Notes under the pieces: model-generated
What the model was told of the DNA's origin: nothing
Seen by the model: the letters and a program-made list of their open reading frames with translations, nothing else
The model's database searches: none
Translations under genes and position numbers: made by a program
Shown: piece by piece, positions 8,488 to 16,949 of the stretch
How the letters are laid out: each line of letters opens with the position of its first letter
Numbering within the stretch: the stretch's first letter is position 1
Origin: CBDCYN01 sp965224205
GTDB lineage: Bacteria > Planctomycetota > Phycisphaerae > Phycisphaerales > Phycisphaeraceae
Direction of reading: 5' to 3'
Assembly: GCA_965224205.1 (NCBI GenBank)
Contig: CBDCYN010000043.1
Location: 124,001 to 188,000 of the forward strand
Length of the DNA stretch: 64,000 nucleotides

Positions 8488-9111
8488 ATGCCCGTCACCC
8501 CCCCACTCGATCTCGAACAAGCCCCGCCGTCGACCCAAAAAATCTACGATCGCATCAAAGAGACCATCGGCAACGGCAAGGTCTCGACCGGGTTCCAGAT
8601 GATGGGCCACGCCGAGGCGTACCTCCAAGACAGCTACATGAACTACCGCAAGTTCGTCCACGACGGGGCCGGCCGGCTCGACGCCCTCCAACGCGAAGCG
8701 ATCGTCCTGGCCACGTCCAGCGCCATGAACTGCCACTTCTGCGTCCGCTCCCACGCCAAGACCGCGATGAAAGCCGGCTTCACCGAGCAGCAAATCGCCG
8801 AGATCCTTTCTGTCACCGCCACCTGTGCCATGTACAACACCTATTACAAATTTAGGGACCTTGCCGGTGACAGCACCTTTGAGGGTTTCTCCGTCGGCCT
8901 GCGGGCCCACACGTTCGCCAAGAACAGCATCGGCCAAGAGACCACCGAGCTGATCAACATCGTGGTCTCGAACATCAACAACTGCCCCAAGTGCACCGCC
9001 GGCCACGTCAAAAAAGCCCTGGAGCTGGGCCTGACCCACGAGCACATCGACGAGGCGATCAAGGTCAGCGCCACCATGGCCTCGTTCACCACGTTCCACC
9101 GCACGCAATAG
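8488..9111 (+). CDS. Carboxymuconolactone decarboxylase (AhpD-like) protein with two CxxC sites
   Basis: Helical protein of the AhpD/CMD superfamily, 207 residues from the chosen start at 8488 (AAGGAA lies just upstream). It holds two copies of the alkylhydroperoxidase motif C-x2-C-x3-H: CHFCVRSHAKTA and CPKCTAGHVKKA. That makes it a fused tandem of two AhpD-like half domains, each with its own redox pair. The probable role is peroxide or disulfide redox chemistry, by analogy with AhpD. The substrate is unknown. The hemQ gene follows on the same strand after 285 bases. Confidence 0.82.
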   Translation: MPVTPPLDLEQAPPSTQKIYDRIKETIGNGKVSTGFQMMGHAEAYLQDSYMNYRKFVHDGAGRLDALQREAIVLATSSAMNCHFCVRSHAKTAMKAGFTEQQIAEILSVTATCAMYNTYYKFRDLAGDSTFEGFSVGLRAHTFAKNSIGQETTELINIVVSNINNCPKCTAGHVKKALELGLTHEHIDEAIKVSATMASFTTFHRTQ

Positions 9112-9112
9112 T

Positions 9113-9139
9113 CCCCGCCCCCGGGTACCCGGTGCGGGT
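9113..9139 (+). terminator. GC hairpin after the AhpD-like gene
   Basis: Nested complementary bases (CCCGC with GCGGG around CCGGGTACCCGG) begin two bases after the stop codon. No T-run follows, so it is a weak terminator candidate. Confidence 0.3.
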
Positions 9140-9396
9140 GGTCGAGACCGACGCTGAAATCAGTCTTGCAACCGTTGAACAATCCACGCCCAGCCTTTAA
9201 GATGACGGCAGCCATGCGTGAGATCGTTGGCGTATCCGATCCATCCGGCGAATAAGAGCATCTCGCAGACGGTGGATGACCTTGACCGCCTAAACGACTC
9301 ACGCCGTGATTCCCATAACGGTTCGGTGACCCATCGGGGCCAATCCCCGTGTGCCCGATGAGTAGACGATCAACCCACAAGTAATTGAGGCTCGCC

Positions 9397-10221
9397 ATGA
9401 CTCAGCGTACCCCCACCCCCCCCACCGCCCCGGTCGCCGTTCGCCCCACGTCCTCACGTGGCCCGCAGACCAAGCCCCATCCAGCCGGCGACCCCTCGGC
9501 CCCTCGTCTCAAACGGCAGAACGTCACGTTCAGCTTCTTCCGCTTTACCGACGCGTTCCACGCCTTAGCTCTCGATCAGCGCAGCGGGGTGGCTGCTCAG
9601 CTGGTCGATCTGGTCAAGCGGTGGGAGACGCGCAGCGACCAGAAGCAGGATATGATCCTCAAGACCTATTCCCTGGCCGGGGTCCGCGCCGAAGCCGACC
9701 TGATGTTCTGGTTCATCAGCGAGGACCTCGACCACCACGAGCAGTTCTCCGCCGAGCTCTACAGCGCCGACCTGGGCCGGTACCTGCACTGCGTCGATCG
9801 GTATCTATCCCAGACCAAGCGCAGCCAGTACGTGGTAAAGCTCGACCCGGAGAAGTCCGAAGAAGAGAGCCGGTTCCGCATCGTGCCCGGCAACCGCAAG
9901 TACAACTTCGTCTACCCGTTCGTCAAGACCCGCGATTGGTACCTGCTCTCGAAGCAGGCCCGCCAAGGGATCATGGACGAGCACATCGAGGTCGGCTCGA
10001 GCTACCCGTCGGTGAAGCTCAACACCACTTACAGCTTCGGACTCGACGATCAGGAATTCGTCGTCGCGTTCGAGACCGACGAGCCGGGCGATTTTCTCGA
10101 CCTCGTCCAGGCCCTGCGCGAGACCGAGTCCAGCAAGTACACCCTGCGGGACACCCCGATCTACACCTGTATCCGCCGATCCATCGAAGAGATCGTCGCC
10201 CAGTTCGGAGCCGGGGCGTGA
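9397..10221 (+). CDS. hemQ: Coproheme decarboxylase HemQ (chlorite dismutase family)
   Basis: HemQ converts coproheme to haem b in the coproporphyrin-dependent pathway. After a Pro-rich leader of about 35 residues, the family core runs from VTFSFFRFTDAFHAL to the end. The diagnostic C-terminal half has YPFVKTRDWYLLSKQARQ, then the haem-ligand region MDEHIEVGSSYPSV and NTTYSFGLDDQEFVVAFE. The start at 9397 is preferred over 9385 because TTGAGG lies correctly before it. No other haem gene is adjacent. HemQ is typical of monoderms and Planctomycetes, which fits the organism guess. Confidence 0.88.
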   Translation: MTQRTPTPPTAPVAVRPTSSRGPQTKPHPAGDPSAPRLKRQNVTFSFFRFTDAFHALALDQRSGVAAQLVDLVKRWETRSDQKQDMILKTYSLAGVRAEADLMFWFISEDLDHHEQFSAELYSADLGRYLHCVDRYLSQTKRSQYVVKLDPEKSEEESRFRIVPGNRKYNFVYPFVKTRDWYLLSKQARQGIMDEHIEVGSSYPSVKLNTTYSFGLDDQEFVVAFETDEPGDFLDLVQALRETESSKYTLRDTPIYTCIRRSIEEIVAQFGAGA

Positions 10222-10288
10222 TCTCATTTGTTCTCTGGCAGCACCATTTACCTCCCGTTCATGGCCAGCAAATCGGTATGGTTGCATT

Positions 10289-11755
10289 ATGACCGACCCG
10301 GTTCTTATCCCTGACCGACTCGCCCAATCACGCGAAACGCTCCAACGTGTCGACCAGGCCCACGTGCTCCGTTTTTTCGACGATCTTCCCCCTGCCCAGC
10401 AGCAGCACCTGCTAACCCAGATCGAAGAGGTCGATTGGCCTGAGGTCGCCCGCCTCGTCAAGACCATGGTGCTGGGACAATCGACCTATAAGCTGCCCGA
10501 GAAGATCGACCCCGCCCCTTCGTACCCCAGCCCACGGAACCTACCCGAAGGTGACGAAAAGCTGCAAGCCAAATACGCCGATGCTCGTGCCCTTGGAGAA
10601 GACCTCATCCGCCAGGGCAAGGTCGCCGCGTTCACCGTCGCCGGCGGCCAGGGTACGCGCCTGGGCTGGGACGGGCCCAAGGGCACCTTCCCCGCCACGC
10701 CGATCCGCAAGCTACCGTTGTTCGCGGTCCTAGCTGAGTACCTGCTTAAGGTCAAAGCCAAGTACGGCCGGTCGTGCCCCTGGTACATCATGACGAGCCC
10801 CATCAACGACCAACCCACCCAGATGTTCTTCGAGGAGCACGACTACTTTGGCCTCGACCCCGCCGACGTCATGTTCTTCCCCCAGGGCATGCTGCCCGCG
10901 TTCCACAAAGACGGCCCGCACGCCGGCAAAGCGATCCTCGATTCCCACTCGAACCTGGCCCTATCGCCCAACGGCCACGGCGGCTCGCTCAAAGCTCTCT
11001 ACACCAGCGGCGCGATCCAGGACATGCGTTCCCGCGGCATCGAGCAGATCAGCTACACCCAGATCGACAACCCCCTGGTCAAGGTCGTCGACCCGCTGTT
11101 CCTGGGCCTGCACGCCGTCGACGGCTGCGGCATGTCGTCCAAAATGCTGCCCAAGGCTTTTCCCAAGGAAAAACTCGGCAATTTCTGCCTCGTCGACGGG
11201 CGCGTGACCGTGATCGAGTACTCCGACCTGCCCGACGAGCTGGCTGAGCAACGCACCGATGACGGGCAGCTGCGCTTCCGCGCCGGGTCGATCGCGATCC
11301 ACGCCATCCGCGTCGATTTCGTCGAATCGTTGAATACCAGCGGCTCCGGCTTCGGCCTGCCGTACCACCGCGCCGAGAAGAAGGTCCCGTATCTTGACCT
11401 AGACTCCGGCCAGCGCGTCGAGCCCGAAACCCCTAACGCGGTGAAGCTCGAGACGTTCGTGTTCGATGCCTTGCCGCTGTGCGAACACTCGATCGTGTAC
11501 GAGACCGACCGCGTCGAGGAGTTCGCCCCGATTAAGAACGCGTCCGGGGTCGACAGTGCCGAATCGAGCCGCGACATCCAGATCGAACGCGCCGCCCGCT
11601 GGCTAGAGTCCCATGGGCTCAACGTCCCACGTGACGGGCAAGGGAAAGTGAACACGGTGATCGAGGTTCAGCCAACGACCGCTGTCGAGTTTGAAGACCT
11701 CGGGGATGTCGATTTACCTCGATCTCTCGAACCAGGACGAGAACTGCTGCTATAG
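10289..11755 (+). CDS. UDP-sugar pyrophosphorylase, UAP1/UDPGP type
   Basis: Nucleotidyltransferase (488 residues) of the UDPGP family, which makes UDP-GlcNAc, UDP-GalNAc or UDP-Glc from UTP and the sugar 1-phosphate. The UTP-binding loop is intact (VAGGQGTRLGWDGPKG), followed by WYIMTSPIND, FFPQGMLPAF, PNGHGGSLKAL and the uridine-contact region YTQIDNPLVKVVDP. This is the eukaryote-like UAP1 type, not bacterial GlmU or GalU. UDP-HexNAc is the best substrate guess. It would feed cell-envelope glycan synthesis. No good ribosome binding site precedes the ATG. Confidence 0.82.
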   Translation: MTDPVLIPDRLAQSRETLQRVDQAHVLRFFDDLPPAQQQHLLTQIEEVDWPEVARLVKTMVLGQSTYKLPEKIDPAPSYPSPRNLPEGDEKLQAKYADARALGEDLIRQGKVAAFTVAGGQGTRLGWDGPKGTFPATPIRKLPLFAVLAEYLLKVKAKYGRSCPWYIMTSPINDQPTQMFFEEHDYFGLDPADVMFFPQGMLPAFHKDGPHAGKAILDSHSNLALSPNGHGGSLKALYTSGAIQDMRSRGIEQISYTQIDNPLVKVVDPLFLGLHAVDGCGMSSKMLPKAFPKEKLGNFCLVDGRVTVIEYSDLPDELAEQRTDDGQLRFRAGSIAIHAIRVDFVESLNTSGSGFGLPYHRAEKKVPYLDLDSGQRVEPETPNAVKLETFVFDALPLCEHSIVYETDRVEEFAPIKNASGVDSAESSRDIQIERAARWLESHGLNVPRDGQGKVNTVIEVQPTTAVEFEDLGDVDLPRSLEPGRELLL

Positions 11756-11973
11756 GTTTGCAGACGCGATGGTCACGTAGGCAGCTACCGTCATCCGCGG
11801 CACGGAAGTCAAGATTCATGATGGGCTACAGATCGTGCGTCGACCAAGGCTCCGCGCCTTTATTTTGGTTTCTCGACAAGGCCCCGTAAAATAGATCCCG
11901 AAACTCACGAACTATCGAGTGAATAAACGGTTAGACACACTCAAGCTCAGAGGGAACAGGAAGGATCCATGCG

Positions 11974-12888
11974 ATGAAGCGGGTACTGAAATTCGGATTC
12001 GTGTTGTTGTTGGTCCTGGTGATCGCTGTTTTCGCGGTGTTTTTCTGGATGAACGAGCTGGCTAAATCGGGCATTGAGCAGGGCGCCACGTATGCCCTGG
12101 GCGTGGATACAACGCTCGATGAAGCCAAGATCGGCGTGTTCAGCGGGCAGTTCGGATTAGCGGGGATGCACGTGGCCAACCCACCGGACTTCAACGCCGC
12201 ATCGTTCCTGCAACTCAACCGCGGTGACGTGGCGGTGACCCTGGGCTCGCTGATGGGCGATAAGGTCGAGGTGCCCTACCTGAAGCTGTCGGGGATTGAG
12301 CTCACGCTCGAGCACGACGGCCAGAGAGCCAATTACGACGTTATCCTCGAGCACCTCAAGTCCGTCGGAGGCGATGCCGGGCCCGACTCAGAGCCCACCG
12401 AACCCCAACCCGACGACACCGGATCGGGAAAAAAATATGTGATCTATGAAGTGGTGATCAACGATGTGACCGTCAACGGCCACTTCAAGATCGTCGGGGA
12501 CAAGACCACGGACGTCTCGTTCAAGATCCCCGAGATCCGCTTGACCGAGGTGGGGTCGGACAGCGAAGGGGGCGTGCTCCTGTCTCAAGTGTCAGGGACC
12601 CTGCTTCAAGCGGTGCTCGAAGCGGTGGTCCGCCAGGGCGGCGACGTGCTGCCGGACCTGATCCTGGGCAACCTCGACGCCGGGCTACAGGACCTGGGCA
12701 AACTCGGCGATCAAATGGTCACCGAAGCCGAGAAAACGATCGACCGAGTCGGCCAGGAGGCTGAAAGGTTTGGTGGGGAGGTTGAAAAGGAAGTCGAAAA
12801 GACCCTCGACGACGCCGGGAAGCAACTAGAAAAAGGGATCGGCGATCTTTTAGGGGGTCTGGGTTCGAAGGAATCGAAAAGCGAATAA
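11974..12888 (+). CDS. Membrane-anchored AsmA-like protein of unknown function
   Basis: One N-terminal membrane helix (VLKFGFVLLLVLVIAVFAVFFWM) is followed by a periplasmic domain with the AsmA/DUF748-like pattern: ALGVDTTLDEAKIGVFSGQFGLAGMHVANPP, then VEVPYLKLSGIELTLE and a beta-rich repeat. The last 70 residues are charged and predicted coiled coil (EKTIDRVGQEAERFGGEVEKEVEKTL). AsmA-like proteins often act in lipid traffic between membranes, so an envelope role is inferred. AGGAAGGA precedes the ATG. It is probably co-transcribed with the next gene, which starts 37 bases later. Confidence 0.7.
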   Translation: MKRVLKFGFVLLLVLVIAVFAVFFWMNELAKSGIEQGATYALGVDTTLDEAKIGVFSGQFGLAGMHVANPPDFNAASFLQLNRGDVAVTLGSLMGDKVEVPYLKLSGIELTLEHDGQRANYDVILEHLKSVGGDAGPDSEPTEPQPDDTGSGKKYVIYEVVINDVTVNGHFKIVGDKTTDVSFKIPEIRLTEVGSDSEGGVLLSQVSGTLLQAVLEAVVRQGGDVLPDLILGNLDAGLQDLGKLGDQMVTEAEKTIDRVGQEAERFGGEVEKEVEKTLDDAGKQLEKGIGDLLGGLGSKESKSE

Positions 12889-12925
12889 CGCCTCAACGGA
12901 ACCTTCCATCGGGGAACCATCGAAC

Positions 12926-13843
12926 ATGAAGATCGGTATTATCATTTCTGTAGCGCTTGTCTTTCTCCTGTCGGTCTTGGGCTTCTTCAGCTTCTGGGGC
13001 CTGCCCGACGAGCCGACCGCGGCCACGAGCCCTAAGACGCTCGAGAAGCTCGAGCTACCGACCGGCCTAAGCTCGTTGTCGAGCACGCAGAAGCCCAATG
13101 AAGACGCCACGGAGATCTACGACCAGGCGTTTGCGTTGTACCAGAAGCACCACGAAGCGTTTGCGGAAGACACCCCCCCGTTACGCTGGTCCGATCCGCT
13201 GACCGAGCTGCTCGTCGAGGCGATGCACCGTGGCAAAGTCAAGAATGGGTTCCTCGACGGGCATATCCCGGTGCAACCCGGGGCTCGGGCCCAGTACGAA
13301 GACGCGTTGGAGACGATCCCCGGCGTGGTGCTTCAGCGGGCCTATCAGCTTTATGAAGAGGGTGACCCGGCCCGAGCCGTCGAGGTGGCCAAGGCGGTGT
13401 GGGTGCTGGGGCGGCGGGCCTTCGAGAGCAACGTCCGTCTTTACAACCGAAGCACCGGCCTGGTCGTGATGATCGACTCCGGGCAGATGCTCCACGCCTG
13501 GGCCCAAGAGGTCGATTCACTGGACCCGGACGCGATCGCGGCTTGGGCCAACGGGCTCAACGAGCTCGAACGCACCTTCCGGAAAAAAGAAGAACTCATC
13601 AAGGGCCACGAACCCCATGTCGGTGACCTGCTCAACATCGCACGCAACGATCAGGACCCCACGTTCCGCGTCGCGGCGATCCTGAAGCTGGGTGTCGTCA
13701 AGTTCAACCCCGGTAACCGGGGCAACGCTCGGGTGATCGACCAAACGCTAGACCGATCCGCCAACGACCCCGACCCACTGATCGCCAAAGCCGCCCAGGC
13801 GGCCCAGGCCGTGACCGAAGACCAGCTGCACAGGATTTATTAG
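12926..13843 (+). CDS. Unknown secreted or anchored helical protein
   Basis: Not recognised. It has an N-terminal hydrophobic helix (IGIIISVALVFLLSVLGFFSFWG), a linker rich in T, S and P, then an all-helical domain of about 250 residues. The end resembles HEAT or TPR-like repeats (DQDPTFRVAAILKLGVVKFN and NDPDPLIAKAAQAAQAV). It lies 37 bases after the AsmA-like gene on the same strand, so the pair is probably one operon acting in the periplasm. Confidence 0.65.
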   Translation: MKIGIIISVALVFLLSVLGFFSFWGLPDEPTAATSPKTLEKLELPTGLSSLSSTQKPNEDATEIYDQAFALYQKHHEAFAEDTPPLRWSDPLTELLVEAMHRGKVKNGFLDGHIPVQPGARAQYEDALETIPGVVLQRAYQLYEEGDPARAVEVAKAVWVLGRRAFESNVRLYNRSTGLVVMIDSGQMLHAWAQEVDSLDPDAIAAWANGLNELERTFRKKEELIKGHEPHVGDLLNIARNDQDPTFRVAAILKLGVVKFNPGNRGNARVIDQTLDRSANDPDPLIAKAAQAAQAVTEDQLHRIY

Positions 13844-13997
13844 GCTTTTTCGGAAAACTTATTGGGACCCTGGGACCTGGTGCCCCAAGTGGCTGGTCCG
13901 CCATCGCCATCGGTGCGGTCTTTCTCTCAAGCCCGGATGACCCGGGCCCTCTAATCCATCGGCCGGCGGCGAGGGTTTCCGCCTCGTGTCTTAGTAT

Positions 13998-15557
13998 ATG
14001 CACCCTTTCGTCCTGATCCTTGTGCTGGTCATCTTCGGGCGCGACTTGTGGGGTGATCAGAACGACGATCCGTTGCGTATCGGGTGGTCGTGGGCCTCGG
14101 TGGTGATCCTGCCGAAGCTGTTGATCGCCGGGGTTTACCTGGCCCTAAGCCGTTGGACGCTGACCCGGCTGCCGACTCGTCGGGCGGTGGTCGCTCTGCG
14201 GGCGCAAGAACGGGCGACTTCGGCGTATCGCTTGGTGATCTTGACACTGTACTGCGTTGACCTTTGGTGGGTCGACACGCTCGGGTGGCTGCGGGGCCAG
14301 ATCGGTGACCTTGTGCTCGTCGACGAGTTGCTCGTCATGGGGCCCGCGGTGGCGATGCTGGCCTGGGGCTGGTGGGCGTATTACCCGATCGACAGCCGGC
14401 TCAGGCAGGCCATTCTGTTGCGCCAGCTCGACGCGGGGCGACCGGTCCACCCGGTATGGACCCTGGGGCAATACATGCTTGCCCAGCTGCGTCACCAGGT
14501 CGTCGCGGTTCTGGTTCCCTTGGCTTTGTTGCTGAGCTGGATCGAGCTGATCGACCGCTACGCCCCTAGCCGCTGGCCCGGTTGGGACGTCGACCCCAGG
14601 CCCTTGCTGCTTATAGCCGGGTGCGGCGGCCTGCTGGTACTGGCGCCGGTGGCGATCCGCTACGTCTGGGACACGACCCCGCTGCCGGGCGGCCGCCTCC
14701 GCGACGAGCTGATGGCGATGTGCCGGAAGTACCGGGTGGGGGTACGGCAGCTTCTTCTGTGGCGGACATTCGGGGCGATGGTCAACGGGGCGATGATGGG
14801 GCTGATCGCCCCGGTGCGGTACATCCTCCTGACCGATGCGCTGCTCGAGCGGCTGTCCCGAGAGCAGGTCGAGGCCGTGATGGCCCATGAACTGGCTCAT
14901 ATCCATCACCGACACATGCTGTGGCTGATGACCGTCGCGGGGGCGTCGTTCGGGGTTCTGAGCGTCGGTTGGGCTTGGATCATCGACGCCGCTGCCCGCC
15001 TGGCCAGGGTCCCGATCGAAGATGCTCCTGCACATGTCTTGCCCGACGGGTGGCTGGCCCTCCCTAACGCGATGGCGGGCGTGACCGTGGCGGCGACCGT
15101 GGTCGGCTGGGTGATGATCTTCGGTTGGGTCTCCCGCCGGTTCGAACGGCAAGCCGATACGTTCGCGGTCACGCACTTGTCGCAATCTCAAACCTGGCGA
15201 GCCGACACCCCGGAAGCCCCAGATCACCCCGATCCGGGCTCGACGATCGTAAGAGATAAGGACAGCAAGACCATCGACGAACCGAGCGTGCGGGTGATGG
15301 TTGAGGCGCTACAGAGCGTGGCGATGTTGAACCATTTGTCACCAACCCGCCACAGCTGGCGACACGGCTCGATCCACTGGCGTCAGACGTACCTACGGGC
15401 CCTGGTCGGGAAACCGATCGACGATCTACCGATCGATCGCCAGGTCTTCTGGATCAAGATCACCGCGGCCGCAGCGATGGTGGGGTTGTTTTTATTCACC
15501 GGATCGCTGCCGGATTGGTTCGAGCGATTGGTGATGAAGGGGATGGGTGAAGGGTGA
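13998..15557 (+). CDS. M48 family membrane zinc metallopeptidase
   Basis: Polytopic membrane protein (519 residues) with several hydrophobic helices before and after the catalytic motif MAHELAHIHHRHM (HExxH). The third zinc ligand is probably the glutamate in SRRFERQADTFAV, typical of M48 (HtpX, Ste24). HtpX-like peptidases degrade damaged membrane proteins. This one has about 290 residues of extra N-terminal membrane region, as in CAAX-protease-like Ste24. The substrate is unknown. It stands alone on the strand, 154 bases after the previous gene. Confidence 0.85.
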   Translation: MHPFVLILVLVIFGRDLWGDQNDDPLRIGWSWASVVILPKLLIAGVYLALSRWTLTRLPTRRAVVALRAQERATSAYRLVILTLYCVDLWWVDTLGWLRGQIGDLVLVDELLVMGPAVAMLAWGWWAYYPIDSRLRQAILLRQLDAGRPVHPVWTLGQYMLAQLRHQVVAVLVPLALLLSWIELIDRYAPSRWPGWDVDPRPLLLIAGCGGLLVLAPVAIRYVWDTTPLPGGRLRDELMAMCRKYRVGVRQLLLWRTFGAMVNGAMMGLIAPVRYILLTDALLERLSREQVEAVMAHELAHIHHRHMLWLMTVAGASFGVLSVGWAWIIDAAARLARVPIEDAPAHVLPDGWLALPNAMAGVTVAATVVGWVMIFGWVSRRFERQADTFAVTHLSQSQTWRADTPEAPDHPDPGSTIVRDKDSKTIDEPSVRVMVEALQSVAMLNHLSPTRHSWRHGSIHWRQTYLRALVGKPIDDLPIDRQVFWIKITAAAAMVGLFLFTGSLPDWFERLVMKGMGEG

Positions 15558-15714
15558 AAATCGTACAGCCGCCGCGCCCGATCTGACCGTATCCCCCAAC
15601 TCATTCGAAGCCTATCGAGCGTTGATGGCCCTGTAGAGACAAGAACGCGGAGAGTGTCTCGTCGTCAAAACACCCGGACACAGAAAATTTCACGCGTGCT
15701 ACAAAACTGAAAAA

Positions 15715-15743
15715 AACCGCTTCTTCACGGTCACGGATTGCTG
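15715..15743 (+). repeat. Family B solo arm (diverged)
   Basis: AACCGCTTCTTCACGGTCAC and GGATTGCTG match the right arm of the 7811-7890 hairpin with several changes. No partner arm is seen, so it cannot fold as the full copy does. Confidence 0.5.
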
Positions 15744-15806
15744 TGAGTACGCACGGATTAATCTGGATGCGTACCACTCCTCAGACGAGGCCAATACGAG
15801 GCCGGC

Positions 15807-16748
15807 CTATCGCCAATCTCCGGATGCCGGGTCGGGGCGGAAGGCGATGCTCTCCTGGGGCCGGTTGTTGACCTGTTGGATCGTCACGTCGAAATCGACC
15901 TGCCGCAGCAGATCGGCGCGGTCTCGGCGAAGCGACGGGTCGTCGGGGCGATGATCGATCAGGTCGCTGATGTAAGCCAGCGCGTCGATCCAGATACCCT
16001 CCTCGGCGGCGATGGCGGCTTTCTGGCGCCGGCCGGCGGTGGCGTAACGGTGTTCCAGATCGCTGGGCGGGGGCATCCGCCAGATCTGGCATTTGGCGAA
16101 CGGGTTGTTGGCTGGCTTCTTGGGGTCGGACAGAAGGGTCACCACCCATTCATACCGAACCCCTGCCTGGAGCCTGACCGACCATTTGGTGAGATCGACC
16201 CGCTGAATCCCCCCAGTCGTCGAGCCGTCGAGATCATAGATCAGCACGGGATCGACGCGGTCGGGTGTGCTGAGAGTGATCCGGATGGGGCGCTGAGTCG
16301 GCCTCGAGAGGTACCAGAACAGCGACGGCTGGGCTTGCGTGGTCACGGCGATGCGGTCGGGCACCAATACGTAAAGCCTCGGGACATCCCGGTCGGGATC
16401 GCCTGATCGAGAGGTGTCCATGTGGCGGCTATGGCGGATCTCGGGGACGCCGGGCAGCGGCCGGGTCTCGACGAAACGCAACGGGGCGTGGGGGGCAGCC
16501 ACCGACGCCGCGGCCTGGGGCGGCCCGGGCTGGGCGTGCGTGACCCTCAGCGTCACCGTCAGGGCCGCGAGCGCCACGATCGGCAAGATAAGTCCCAGCC
16601 CAGTGATCCCGAAGCTGTTGGCTGCTGAAGATCGCCCCGCGTCCTCGGGCTGTTGGCGTTCGTGCCGATGGCCGTGACCGCGTCCCTCCGGTAGAATCGC
16701 TGGCGCGGGTCTGAGAACGTGATTCGTTTGACGGGGTTCTTGAAACAT
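15807..16748 (-). CDS. DUF928 domain protein of a two-partner secretion locus
   Basis: Anchored protein: a basic, His-rich N-terminus, one membrane helix (GLGLILPIVALAALTVTLRV), then the DUF928 core with LYVLVPDRIAVTTQAQPSLFWYLS, VRLQAGVRYEWVVTLL and the long helical tail typical of the family. DUF928 proteins are known next to ShlB/FhaC transporters and haemagglutinin-like proteins, mainly in cyanobacteria. The same neighbours are here, which supports a role in that secretion system, although the biochemistry is unknown. The start at 16748 is set by AAGGAG a few bases upstream. It is divergent from tpsB, with about 200 bases between starts. Confidence 0.78.
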   Translation of the reverse strand: MFQEPRQTNHVLRPAPAILPEGRGHGHRHERQQPEDAGRSSAANSFGITGLGLILPIVALAALTVTLRVTHAQPGPPQAAASVAAPHAPLRFVETRPLPGVPEIRHSRHMDTSRSGDPDRDVPRLYVLVPDRIAVTTQAQPSLFWYLSRPTQRPIRITLSTPDRVDPVLIYDLDGSTTGGIQRVDLTKWSVRLQAGVRYEWVVTLLSDPKKPANNPFAKCQIWRMPPPSDLEHRYATAGRRQKAAIAAEEGIWIDALAYISDLIDHRPDDPSLRRDRADLLRQVDFDVTIQQVNNRPQESIAFRPDPASGDWR

Positions 16749-16949
16749 CGTTGCTCCTTCGTGACATCTAGACCTGGAAAGGGGCCACCAACCTAACCGA
16801 TGATCCGATGCCCCCCAAATATCTATTCGCTGAAACAACGCTCACGGTGCGCCGTGTGTTGTAATAAATTGTCGTGTTACGGGCGCCAAATCTCGACCGG
16901 TGGTGCACGCGCCGCTGATCCATGGTCGTGAAGGAGAGGATCTGGCTTG

